Source: JAMXLG01 sp963765935 | GTDB lineage: Bacteria; Vulcanimicrobiota; Vulcanimicrobiia; Vulcanimicrobiales; Vulcanimicrobiaceae | Direction of reading: 5' to 3' | Length of the DNA stretch: 64,000 nucleotides | NCBI GenBank assembly: GCA_963765935.1 | Contig: CAVXXX010000001.1 | Coordinates: 992,001-1,056,000 of the forward strand | In this document: in pieces, positions 15,786 to 23,182 of the stretch | Numbering within the stretch: the first letter of the stretch is position 1 | Layout: the number at the start of each line of letters is the position of its first letter | Position numbers and translations under genes: made by a program | Notes under the pieces: generated by a model | What the model was told of the DNA's origin: nothing | Database searches by the model: none | Seen by the model: the letters and a program-made list of their open reading frames with translations, nothing else

Positions 15786-15959
15786 TTACGGTGTCACTGC
15801 GTTCGGGAGTCCGCGTAAGAGGTCGTCGAGAATCGTTTCTGCTACCGGCGCCGGAGCGCCGAATGTCATCGTTACGGCGAGAACCACGAGCGTTCGCGGG
15901 ACGGCGTGCATGAACGTCGGGGCCAGGATCGTGTGAAGAGCGCTAACGGCGGGTGCCAT
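15786..15959 (-). CDS. Small hydrophobic ORF (57 residues), probably leaderless
   Basis: The frame runs from ATG at 15959 to TAA at 15786 and encodes MAPAVSALHTILAPTFMHAV, then a hydrophobic stretch (RTLVVLAVTMTFGAPAP) and ETILDDLLRGLPNAVTP. It has the look of a signal peptide or short membrane helix plus a small tail. A near-consensus promoter lies exactly at the distance that puts the transcript start on the A of the ATG. Support is the promoter, the frame and the position between genes; no homology is known to me. It could also be a short exported peptide. Confidence 0.55.
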   Translation of the reverse strand: MAPAVSALHTILAPTFMHAVPRTLVVLAVTMTFGAPAPVAETILDDLLRGLPNAVTP

Positions 15960-15965
15960 GCGCTC

Positions 15966-15994
15966 AATATAGCAAGTTTACTTTTAAATTGCAA
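15966..15994 (-). promoter_or_regulatory. Promoter of the 57-residue ORF
   Basis: On the minus strand TTGCAA (15994-15989), a 17-bp spacer and TATATT (15971-15966). The predicted +1 is 15959, the first base of the ATG. The stretch is AT-rich in a GC-rich surrounding. Confidence 0.65.
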
Positions 15995-16003
15995 CTGTGC
16001 TTG

Positions 16004-16516
16004 CTAGTTTAACTTCATAATCGCGTCGTTAACCTCACCCGGCGAGAGGTGGAGCGCGGCCAGCACGCCCGGAACCCTGACCGCATCGGCGGCTATGCCG
16101 AAGGCGAGGTGTTTGGGAAGGTAACGCGCACCGTCCTCAACGCGTTTGGCTCCCTCGTTCCATGCGTTGAAGGCCTCATGGCTCAGCCAGATGCTCTTCG
16201 AACCGTCCGGGACCTTGAAGGCAAGCGTGTCGAACCGCAGCATGGCCGCCCGTTCGCCCGCCTGCATCGGCGGTTCGGGGACGCGCGAGGCGATGTTGGC
16301 CTTGGCCGCCTCTGCAGCCATTTCGTATCGCTCGAGTCTCTCGCGCGGCAATACATCCTGCAGTGCTGGTCCGAGCCGCGGATCATCGAGCAGCGCGAGC
16401 AGCATCGAGCGCACCGTAATGAACGGCTCGCGAACCGTTCCGGCGAGTTGCGCGGCACGGCGCATGAGTTGCAAGATCTCATCCGACAGGAAGATCTGCT
16501 CCACGCTCTCGCTCAT
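16004..16516 (-). CDS. Clp N-domain-like protein
   Basis: A 170-residue soluble helical protein. LSDEILQLMRRAAQLAGTVR and EPFITVRSMLLALLDDPRLG follow the pattern of the Clp-N repeat, the substrate- or adaptor-binding domain of ClpA/ClpC. The second half (LAFKVPDGSKSIWLSHEAFN, YLPKHLAFGIAADAVRVPGV, HLSPGEVNDAIMKLN) may be a second degenerate copy. No AAA+ module is present, so it would be a stand-alone adaptor-like protein. It overlaps the TPR gene upstream by ATGA and probably shares its transcript. Family assignment is by pattern only. Confidence 0.55.
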   Translation of the reverse strand: MSESVEQIFLSDEILQLMRRAAQLAGTVREPFITVRSMLLALLDDPRLGPALQDVLPRERLERYEMAAEAAKANIASRVPEPPMQAGERAAMLRFDTLAFKVPDGSKSIWLSHEAFNAWNEGAKRVEDGARYLPKHLAFGIAADAVRVPGVLAALHLSPGEVNDAIMKLN

Positions 16517-16923
16517 CTGCGGCTGCTTGGCTTACGGCGCGGACGCACCTCCAGCTTCGAGGCGCGGCGCATCGCACGCACGGCATCATCGTACCGGCCA
16601 AGCTTTTTATAGGCCGAGGCCAGGTTCGCGTGCACGAGTGCATACTCGGGATCCGCGGCAATCGCCGCTTCATACCACCGCACCGCTTCGAGACCATCGC
16701 CCGCTTCGAAGGCGAGATTGCCGAGGTTCATCATCGCCGGTGCGTATGTTGCATCGAGCGCGAGGGCCGCTTCGAAATCCGCTCGCGCCTCGTCGCGATG
16801 ACCCTCACGAACGCGGTGGACGCCACGCGTATTGAACGCCGCAGCATCGCGCTCGTCTTCACGGGGCGTCGGCTCCTCGCGCGTTTTGAAAGCGAAGCGG
16901 CGTAAGAAATGGAACACGAGCAC
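16513..16923 (-). CDS. Tetratricopeptide repeat protein
   Basis: A 136-residue protein with about three TPR units: AAFNTRGVHRVREGHRDEAR, YAPAMMNLGNLAFEAGDGLE, YALVHANLASAYKKLGRYDD. It ends with a basic tail (KLEVRPRRKPSSRR). It has no signal peptide and likely acts as a scaffold. It is divergent from trmD by only 5 bp between the start codons, so both promoters must lie inside the opposite genes or be very compact. It is coupled to the Clp-N-like gene. Confidence 0.82.
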   Translation of the reverse strand: MLVFHFLRRFAFKTREEPTPREDERDAAAFNTRGVHRVREGHRDEARADFEAALALDATYAPAMMNLGNLAFEAGDGLEAVRWYEAAIAADPEYALVHANLASAYKKLGRYDDAVRAMRRASKLEVRPRRKPSSRR

Positions 16924-16928
16924 GTCCT

Positions 16929-17621
16929 ATGTTCACGATCGATGTCGTCACGCTCTTTCCCGAAGTCTTCGCGCCGTTCGTCGGCCTCTCGATTGTGGGG
17001 CGCGCCGTAGAAGCGGGTCTCGTCGACGTCCGCTACCATCATCTCCTCGATGCCTTGACCGGCGCCGAACGCGCGGACGATACCCCCTACGGCGGTGGCG
17101 CGGGCATGGTGTTGCGTATCGAGCCGATCGCTCGGACCCTGGACTCGATTCTCGCCTCGGCAACGGCCGACGAGCGCCGCGTCATCGTCCTGCCCTCGCC
17201 GGCCGGCAGGCCCTTCCATCAATCCGACGCCGAACGGTTTGCGGCGTTGGACCGCTTGATTCTCGTCTGCGGACACTACGAGGGCATCGATGAACGGATC
17301 GCGGAGCTCTATTCCGTCGAGGAGCTCTCGCTCGGGGACTTCGTCCTCACCGGCGGGGAGCTGCCGGCGCTCGCGTTCATGGACGCAACCGTCCGGCTGC
17401 TCCAAGGTGCGATCACCGCTGAGTCGGCCGCAGCCGAATCCTTTTCCGAGGGACTGCTCGATTACCCGAGCTACACCCGGCCGCCGGTCTTCCGCGGCGT
17501 CGCTGTCCCGGAGGTGCTCCTCTCGGGCAACCACGCAAAGATCGCCGAATGGCGGCGGAAGCAGTCTAGGGCGAGGACGGAAGCGCGACGCAAAGACTTG
17601 CTCGGAGGCGGGGGACCATGA
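16929..17621 (+). CDS. trmD: tRNA (guanine-37-N1)-methyltransferase
   Basis: Methylates G37 of tRNAs reading CNN codons, preventing +1 frameshifts; SPOUT class, SAM-binding trefoil knot. The 230 residues show MFTIDVVTLFPEVFAPFVGL, DDTPYGGGAGMVL, ILVCGHYEGIDERI, LGDFVLTGGELPAL and the C-terminal SFSEGLLDYPSYTRPPVF. Catalytic Asp is in LDYPSYTRP-adjacent and YGGGAGM blocks as in the family. It opens the classical ribosome-maturation run (trmD-rplS-lepB-rbgA-rnhB), but rpsP, the KH protein and rimM that usually precede it are not here. Confidence 0.97.
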   Translation: MFTIDVVTLFPEVFAPFVGLSIVGRAVEAGLVDVRYHHLLDALTGAERADDTPYGGGAGMVLRIEPIARTLDSILASATADERRVIVLPSPAGRPFHQSDAERFAALDRLILVCGHYEGIDERIAELYSVEELSLGDFVLTGGELPALAFMDATVRLLQGAITAESAAAESFSEGLLDYPSYTRPPVFRGVAVPEVLLSGNHAKIAEWRRKQSRARTEARRKDLLGGGGP

Positions 17622-17690
17622 TATATTGCGTTGGTTGTCGCGCGGAGTTCCCGCGCGCTTATTCGTTCGTCCGAACTACGAGATTGTGCC

Positions 17691-18044
17691 ATGAACGTCA
17701 TCGACGTCCTTAATAAAGAACAGCTCAAAGAGAGCGTCCCGGACTTTCGTCCCGGTGACACGGTTAAAGTGTATTCGAAAGTCGTTGAAGGCGGCAAAGA
17801 GCGCATTCAAATGTTCGAAGGCGTCGTCACCGTTCGCAAAGGCGGCGGCGCGCATGAATCGATCGTCGTTCGTCGCGTTGCGCACGGCGTCGGCGTTGAA
17901 AAGACGTTCTTGCTGCACAGCCCGCGCGTCGATCGTATCGAGTTGAGCAAGCGCGGTGTGGTTCGCCGTAGCCGCCTCTACTACTTGAGCGACAAGGTCG
18001 GTAAGGCCGCGCGCATCAAGGAAAAGAAAGCTACTAAAGCTTAA
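17691..18044 (+). CDS. rplS: 50S ribosomal protein bL19
   Basis: A 117-residue ribosomal protein at the 30S-50S interface. MNVIDVLNKEQLKESVPDFR, GDTVKVYSKVVEGGKERIQM, RRVAHGVGVEKTFLLHSPRV and SRLYYLSDKVGKAARIKEKK are diagnostic. ATG 17691 is the family start. The 69-nt leader holds a 7-bp CGCGCGG/CCGCGCG hairpin (17639-17657) that may be a post-transcriptional signal. The stop codon is followed within 6 nt by the likely CTG start of the first signal peptidase. Confidence 0.97.
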   Translation: MNVIDVLNKEQLKESVPDFRPGDTVKVYSKVVEGGKERIQMFEGVVTVRKGGGAHESIVVRRVAHGVGVEKTFLLHSPRVDRIELSKRGVVRRSRLYYLSDKVGKAARIKEKKATKA

Positions 18045-18050
18045 GCTGCC

Positions 18051-18743
18051 CTGACGCCGCTGCAACTACTCGGGCTCGTCGCAGTTTTTGCGGTCGCTCG
18101 AGTGACTCTCAGTTTTAAACCCATCGCGGCCGGCGACCATGAGTCGTCGGCCGTTGCTGTCCTACGCGGCTATCTCGAAGCGTTTATCGTCGCCGGACTT
18201 GCCGCGCTGCTGCTGATCACGTTCGTCATCCGGACGTTCTACATTCCGTCGATTTCCATGGTTCCCACCCTGCAAGTGCACGACGTTCTGCTCGTCGATG
18301 AGCTGCGTTACCGCTTGCAGCCGCCCAAAGACGGAGACATCGCTGTTTTTCTGCCGCCGATCAACTCCGGTGGCGATGAGTTCATCAAGCGCGTTGAAGG
18401 CGTGCCGGGCGACACTCTTTCGATAAGAGACGGTATCGTCTACCGGAATGGCAAGGCGCTTAAAGAACCCTATGAAAACGAACCGCCGGCGTACGATCTC
18501 GAAATCAAGAATTACGACATCTACGTCAACGGCACCGCGCTCGGCCGTCGCAATGCCAATATTCCGCCTCGCGCAAAGTGGAGTTCGCCGGATCGCATTC
18601 CGGCAGGCTATTACTTCATGCTCGGCGACAATCGAAACTATTCGGACGACTCCCACGTGTGGGGCTTTGCCTCGCGCAGCGCGTTCTTCGGACGCGCGTT
18701 TCTCAACCTGTGGCCGCTGAACCGGTTCAGCGTCCTTCATTAG
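18051..18743 (+). CDS. lepB: Signal peptidase I, first of three
   Basis: Membrane-bound Ser-Lys protease that removes signal peptides of secreted proteins. The first canonical start is GTG at 18102, but the frame is open back to the rplS stop and encodes LTPLQLLGLVAVFAVARVTL, which mirrors the MTPYELLGLVAIIAVVRVAL start of the next gene. I therefore start it at CTG 18051 (230 residues). Catalytic Ser lies in YIPSISMVPTL and Lys in EFIKRVEGVPGD; the C-terminal box is YFMLGDNRNYSDDSHVWGF. Two hydrophobic segments precede the catalytic domain. The three tandem copies may differ in specificity. Confidence 0.9.
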   Translation: MTPLQLLGLVAVFAVARVTLSFKPIAAGDHESSAVAVLRGYLEAFIVAGLAALLLITFVIRTFYIPSISMVPTLQVHDVLLVDELRYRLQPPKDGDIAVFLPPINSGGDEFIKRVEGVPGDTLSIRDGIVYRNGKALKEPYENEPPAYDLEIKNYDIYVNGTALGRRNANIPPRAKWSSPDRIPAGYYFMLGDNRNYSDDSHVWGFASRSAFFGRAFLNLWPLNRFSVLH

Positions 18744-18762
18744 AAAAGACAAAGACCGCTAC

Positions 18763-19500
18763 ATGACGCCATACGAACTGCTCGGATTGGTCGCGATTAT
18801 CGCGGTGGTACGCGTCGCGCTCTCACTGCGCCCAGTTGCCACCGTGTCGAGTGGACGCAGTACCTCGATCGCTAAGGAATATCTCGACCCGTTCATCTAC
18901 GCGGGGATCGCGGCGTGGCTGCTGATCACGTTCGTCGCACGCACGTATTACATTCCCTCCGCTTCGATGGTCCCCACGCTGCAGATTCACGACGTGCTCC
19001 TCGTCGACAAGTTCGAATACCGCTTCCGCAAGCCGAGCGAAGGCGACATCGTGGTCTTCCCGCCGCCGATTCCGACGCCCGATGATTTCATCAAGCGCGT
19101 GATCGGGTTGCCCGGGGAACGATTCCGCATTACCAAAGGCGTCGTGTATATCAATGACGTGCCTCTTTCCGAACCCTACATCGCACAGCCGCCGAATTAC
19201 GATCTCGAGATTCGCAATTACGGTATTTATGTCAATGATGGATTTGGATGGCACGCGCTCGACCCATCGGGCGCAAACGTTCCGCCGAAGAGCGAATGGA
19301 CGTCGCCGAATACGATTCCGGCGAACTGCTACTTCATGATGGGCGACAATCGCAACGACTCCGACGATTCGCACGTCTGGGGCTTTGCGCAAGTTGCCGG
19401 GAAGTTCGCGACCGGGCCGCGCGCCGGCGAGCGCGCAGGCTTTACGGGACGCGCGTTTCTCATCTTTTGGCCGTTCGCGCAAGCGAAGATTCTCCACTAA
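18763..19500 (+). CDS. lepB: Signal peptidase I, second of three
   Basis: A 245-residue paralogue 19 nt after the first. Ser68 in YIPSASMVPTLQIHDVLLVD and Lys111 in PDDFIKRVIGLPGE are the catalytic dyad; FMMGDNRNDSDDSHVWGF is the family's last box. It has two N-terminal membrane segments (about 3-22 and 43-60). An insertion of roughly 40 residues between the dyad and the last box (NYDLEIRNYGIYVNDGFGWH and following) is shared with the first copy but absent in the third. Close similarity to the first copy implies a duplication. Confidence 0.95.
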   Translation: MTPYELLGLVAIIAVVRVALSLRPVATVSSGRSTSIAKEYLDPFIYAGIAAWLLITFVARTYYIPSASMVPTLQIHDVLLVDKFEYRFRKPSEGDIVVFPPPIPTPDDFIKRVIGLPGERFRITKGVVYINDVPLSEPYIAQPPNYDLEIRNYGIYVNDGFGWHALDPSGANVPPKSEWTSPNTIPANCYFMMGDNRNDSDDSHVWGFAQVAGKFATGPRAGERAGFTGRAFLIFWPFAQAKILH

Positions 19501-19521
19501 ACCCGTCGAAGGTCACGCTCC

Positions 19522-20031
19522 GTGGTCCGGTTCGTGCAACTGCGCTCGCTCGCGAGCCTCGTGCTGCAACTCGCGATCCTCGGTGCATTGATCGCGGCTT
19601 TTTTCGTTCGCGCGCCGCAGGTGAGCGGGCTCTCGATGGAGCCGCACATTGATTCCGGTGAATACGTGCTCATTAATACGCTCGCGTATCGCTTCGCGCA
19701 GCCGCGCCGCGGCGATATCGTTGCGTTCATCCACGTCGCGGACCGGCCCGAGATTTACATCAAGCGCATTATCGGCATCGCCGGCGACCGCATTCGCATC
19801 GACCACGGAATGGTCTATGTGAACGGCACGAAACTCGACGAGCCCTACGTCCGCTACAACGATCAGCGAAGCTTCGGGGAAATTACCGTTCCGGCGAACA
19901 GCGTCTACGTGCTCGGTGATAACCGCGCAAATAGCGAAGACTCGCGCTTCTTCGGTCCGGTCGCGGACAACGACTTAACGGGACGCGCGCTCGCCGGAAT
20001 CTGGCCGCTCCATAACCTCGGAACCTTGTGA
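19522..20031 (+). CDS. lepB: Signal peptidase I, third of three (compact form)
   Basis: A 169-residue copy with a single N-terminal membrane helix (LASLVLQLAILGALIAAFFV). Ser38 lies in SGLSMEPHIDSGEYVLIN and Lys81 in IYIKRIIGIAGDRI; VYVLGDNRANSEDSRFFGPV is the last box. It lacks the long insertion of the first two and resembles the SipS type of Gram-positive bacteria. Its stop overlaps the GTG of rbgA, so this copy is the one in the usual place of the rplS-lepB-rbgA order; the other two look like additions. Confidence 0.95.
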   Translation: MVRFVQLRSLASLVLQLAILGALIAAFFVRAPQVSGLSMEPHIDSGEYVLINTLAYRFAQPRRGDIVAFIHVADRPEIYIKRIIGIAGDRIRIDHGMVYVNGTKLDEPYVRYNDQRSFGEITVPANSVYVLGDNRANSEDSRFFGPVADNDLTGRALAGIWPLHNLGTL

Positions 20032-20849
20032 ACGCCGATCTTCAGCGCGCGGTCCAATGGTATCCGGGGCACATGGTGCGCGCGATGCGCAAGATGGGCG
20101 AGTATCTCAAGCTCGTCGATCTCGTCGTTGAAGTCATCGATGCGCGAGCGCCGCGCAGTGACGCGAATCCGATGCTCGACGCGCTCATCGGCAACCGCGA
20201 ACGCCTCACGATTCTCAACCGCGACGATCTCGCCGATCCGGCCACGACGAAACGTTGGATCGAAGACTTTGAAACGCGCAGCCGTGCCGTCATCGCCGTA
20301 GAGGGCCGTCAGCAGCAAAGCGTCGGACGCATCCTGCGCGCCGTCAACGATCTCGCAAAGAGACGCACCGGGATGGCGCGCGCGATCGTGGTCGGACTGC
20401 CGAACTCCGGTAAGTCGTCGATTATCAACGGCTTGCTCAAACGCGCGGCTGCAAAAACGGAAGATCGCGCCGGCGTGACGCGTCAATTGCAATGGTTCCG
20501 CCTGGCGCCCTCGATCGAGTTAATGGATACGCCCGGCATTTTGGTTCCGAAGATCGAGACGCCGGAGTCGCAGTGGAAACTCGCGCTGATCGGCGCCGTG
20601 CCGCGCGAGCGTTATGATCCCGAGGAAGTGGCCGTCAATTTCCACCGCTGGCTGGTTGCCAGGAGCAACGGGCGAACGTCCGTGCCGGATTTGGAAAACT
20701 TTGCACGTGCCCGCGGTTTTGCACGGCGCGGCGGCGAGGTCGATTACCACAACGCGGCGCAATCATACATCCGCGCGTTCAACGACGGAACCTTCGGACG
20801 TTTGACGCTAGAAGCACCCGATGACGACCAAACTCGAGAAAAAGCGTAA
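20028..20849 (+). CDS. rbgA: Ribosome biogenesis GTPase RbgA (YlqF)
   Basis: Circularly permuted GTPase needed for late assembly of the 50S subunit. The permuted order is visible in 273 residues: G4-like LNRDD near residue 64, then G1 VVGLPNSGKSSIINGLLKRA, then G3 MDTPGILVPKIE. The N-terminal QWYPGHMVRAMRKMGE and DLVVEVIDARAPRSDANPML are specific for the family. G4 is NRDD instead of the usual NKxD, a mild change. The GTG start overlaps the lepB stop, and the 3' end overlaps rnhB by 29 nt. Confidence 0.96.
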   Translation: MNADLQRAVQWYPGHMVRAMRKMGEYLKLVDLVVEVIDARAPRSDANPMLDALIGNRERLTILNRDDLADPATTKRWIEDFETRSRAVIAVEGRQQQSVGRILRAVNDLAKRRTGMARAIVVGLPNSGKSSIINGLLKRAAAKTEDRAGVTRQLQWFRLAPSIELMDTPGILVPKIETPESQWKLALIGAVPRERYDPEEVAVNFHRWLVARSNGRTSVPDLENFARARGFARRGGEVDYHNAAQSYIRAFNDGTFGRLTLEAPDDDQTREKA

Positions 20850-21564
20850 AGCCAAAAACGCGTACGAACGCGAACGCCGCCGTTTGCATCGACTGCATCG
20901 GTATGAATTTGCCGCGCGCGAGAAAGGCTTTACCTTTATCGGCGGCGTCGATGAAGCCGGGCGCGGTCCGCTTGCCGGTCCGGTCGTCGCTGCGTGCGTC
21001 GTCGCGCACGAACCGTTGATGCTCAAAGGCCTGAACGATTCGAAACAGGTGCGTCCGGAAGTTCGTCTCGAGCTCGCTGGAAAGATTCGCGAGTCCGCTT
21101 GCGGTTGGGGCATCGGCGTCGCGAGCGTCGAGGAAATCAACCGCCTCAACATCTATTGGGCGAGCGTGCTCGCCATGGAACGCGCCATCGCGTCACTCAC
21201 GTGCGACACGCCTGAATATTTGTTTACCGATGCGGTTCGTATCCGGTCGTTTGCCGGACCGCAAGAACCGCTGATTAAGGGCGACGCCATCTGCGCGGTC
21301 GTTTCCGCAGCGTCGATCCTGGCGAAAGTCCACCGCGACGCATTGCTTACCGAATTGCATGCACTCGATCCGCGCTACCGCTTCGACCTTCACAAGGGGT
21401 ATGGTACGCCGGTACACATCGAAGCATTGAAGCAGCACGGCCCGAGCGTTCATCACCGGTCGGCGTGGTGGCGCGTGCGCGATTCGCAGCTCGAACTCTT
21501 GTTCGAGGGCGAAGACGACGCAGTCGACATCCGTGAACACGAAGAGCAAGGGACGCCGGGGTGA
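20821..21564 (+). CDS. rnhB: Ribonuclease HII
   Basis: Degrades RNA in RNA-DNA hybrids and starts removal of misincorporated ribonucleotides. The catalytic acidic residues are in GGVDEAGRGPLAGPVVAACV (Asp-Glu) and in FTDAVRIRS-equivalent and AASILAKVHRDA (Asp) blocks; GYGTPVHIEAL and GPSVHHRSAW are the C-terminal signature. At 247 residues it carries an extra basic N-terminal helix (KLEKKRKAKNAYERERRRLH) not typical for the shorter forms. It overlaps both rbgA and yraN. Confidence 0.96.
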   Translation: MTTKLEKKRKAKNAYERERRRLHRLHRYEFAAREKGFTFIGGVDEAGRGPLAGPVVAACVVAHEPLMLKGLNDSKQVRPEVRLELAGKIRESACGWGIGVASVEEINRLNIYWASVLAMERAIASLTCDTPEYLFTDAVRIRSFAGPQEPLIKGDAICAVVSAASILAKVHRDALLTELHALDPRYRFDLHKGYGTPVHIEALKQHGPSVHHRSAWWRVRDSQLELLFEGEDDAVDIREHEEQGTPG

Positions 21565-21868
21565 GGATGATGCGGCCGCGTTCTTGGAGTCGCTCGGATA
21601 TCGCATCCTTGCACGGAACTACCGGACGCCGGCGGGCGAGGCCGATTTGATCGCATTGGAAGGCCGTACCCTCGTGATTGTCGAGGTCAAGCGTCGCGAT
21701 GGTCGCCGGTTCGGGACGGCACTCTCAGCGGTCGATTATAGAAAGAGGGCAACATTGCGAGCCGTCGGCGAGGATTTTGCCCAGATCGCGGCACCCGGGG
21801 CTCGGTTGCGCTTCGATGTTGTCGCGATAGACGGTAATCGCTTAGCCCTGCATCGAAACGCCTTTTAG
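21533..21868 (+). CDS. yraN: YraN-family protein (UPF0102)
   Basis: A 111-residue endonuclease-like protein of unknown role that often follows rnhB. The restriction-endonuclease-like core is present: GRRGEDDAAAFLESLGYRIL, GEADLIALEGRTLVIVEVKR (Glu-Asp then Glu-x-Lys) and a basic segment around KRRDGRRFG. It overlaps rnhB by 32 nt and shares the transcript. Some members are linked to DNA processing near comM/dprA; those two genes occur elsewhere in this window. Confidence 0.92.
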   Translation: MNTKSKGRRGEDDAAAFLESLGYRILARNYRTPAGEADLIALEGRTLVIVEVKRRDGRRFGTALSAVDYRKRATLRAVGEDFAQIAAPGARLRFDVVAIDGNRLALHRNAF

Positions 21869-21890
21869 TTACTATGGACAGAATCGGCTA

Positions 21891-23174
21891 GTGGACTCGC
21901 TCCAAGGACGGACGCTCGGTGGTCGTTACGAGATCGCCGAGCTTATCGGGCGCGGCGGTACGGCAGATACGTACCGCGCTCTCGACACCACACTTCACCG
22001 TGACGTCGCCGTCAAGGTGCTCATCGAGCGTTCCGATGAGACGAACGCGCGTCTCTTGATGGAAGCGCGCGCGATGGCGCGTTTGAATCATCCGCACATC
22101 GTTGCCGTGTACGATGCCGGCGAAGACAACGGCATTTCGCACATCGTGATGGAACTCGTGCGTGGGAAGACGCTCTCGCAATTAGAAGCCGGCGAGCTCG
22201 GTTACCGTCAAGCGCTCGGATACATTCACGAAGTCCTCGAAGCGCTCGACTACGCGAACTCGCAAGGCATCATTCACCGCGATATCAAGCCGTCGAACAT
22301 CATGATCGTCGAGGACGGCAAGCATACGAAGCTCACGGACTTCGGCCTCGCCCGGCGCGCGAGCGAAGTAACCCAAACGACGCGTACGGGCCAAATCGTC
22401 GGCACGATCTCGTATCTGGCTCCCGAACGTTTTTTAAGCAAGCCCGCCGACGTGCGGAGCGACCTGTACTCGGTGGGCATCGTGATGTACGAGATCTTCA
22501 CAGGAACGCTGCCGTTCCGTAACGATCGCGACGACATCGTTGCGACGATGTATTCCCACGTCCACGATCTGCCGACGTCGCCGCGAGAAATCAACCGGAA
22601 CATTCCGGAGTCGCTCGAGCATGTCATTATGCGGGCAATTGAAAAGGACCCCGGGAAACGCTATCAAACCGCGCGCGAATTCATGGCGGATATCGCTGCG
22701 TTGCTCGGGCCGGCCGTGCCCGCCTCGCACACCGCACCGGTCCCCGATGCAAAGCCGCTCAAAACATTCACGCCGTCGGCAAAAACGACCGATCCGACGC
22801 TGCGCCAAGCGCTGGACAAGGCGCTTGCGAGTTCCCGCAATCGCACGGATGCGTTGGAGAACGTCCTCAAGGGAATGATTGCAACGCGACGGCGCGATTA
22901 CGATGAAGCAAAAGACGCCTACGTTGCTGCAATGCACGAACTTTCGGTAAGCAACAACGAATCCGAATACGCGAAGACCGCACTGAAATACGCGACGATG
23001 ATCTTACAGAAGGCCGCCGATGGCAGGCGCGACCGTAACGAACTCCGCGATGCGGTCAACCGCTTGAACGAGGCGCTGCGCATCTTCCACGACTACGGAC
23101 TACACGAGCAGTACGCGCATGCGGAGTATATGATCAACGCGCTCGAACGCACCGCGATAGGCATCATCTTCTAG
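21891..23174 (+). CDS. PknB-like serine/threonine protein kinase, cytosolic, with helical C-terminal domain
   Basis: A Hanks-type kinase of 427 residues starting at GTG 21891. The glycine loop (IGRGGTADTYRA), Lys42 in DVAVKVL, the HRDIKPSN loop with Asp131 and the DFG motif at Asp150 are intact, as is GTISYLAPERF. The catalytic domain ends near 275. After a Pro/Thr linker the last 130 residues are helical and TPR-like (AKDAYVAAMHELSVSNNESE, LNEALRIFHDYGLHEQYAHA). No transmembrane or PASTA part is present, so it does not sense the wall directly as PknB does. Substrates unknown; the phosphatase at 26347 is a tyrosine/dual-specificity type. Confidence 0.93.
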   Translation: MDSLQGRTLGGRYEIAELIGRGGTADTYRALDTTLHRDVAVKVLIERSDETNARLLMEARAMARLNHPHIVAVYDAGEDNGISHIVMELVRGKTLSQLEAGELGYRQALGYIHEVLEALDYANSQGIIHRDIKPSNIMIVEDGKHTKLTDFGLARRASEVTQTTRTGQIVGTISYLAPERFLSKPADVRSDLYSVGIVMYEIFTGTLPFRNDRDDIVATMYSHVHDLPTSPREINRNIPESLEHVIMRAIEKDPGKRYQTAREFMADIAALLGPAVPASHTAPVPDAKPLKTFTPSAKTTDPTLRQALDKALASSRNRTDALENVLKGMIATRRRDYDEAKDAYVAAMHELSVSNNESEYAKTALKYATMILQKAADGRRDRNELRDAVNRLNEALRIFHDYGLHEQYAHAEYMINALERTAIGIIF

Positions 23175-23182
23175 CACGCGAT

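Noticed and set aside
16513..17534. Minus-strand frame covering trmD
   Set aside because: trmD is beyond doubt on the plus strand; the opposite frame shows no domain.
20028..20849. Inactive RbgA because G4 reads NRDD
   Set aside because: Lys to Arg in NKxD is a mild change and G1 and G3 are intact, so loss of function is not supported.
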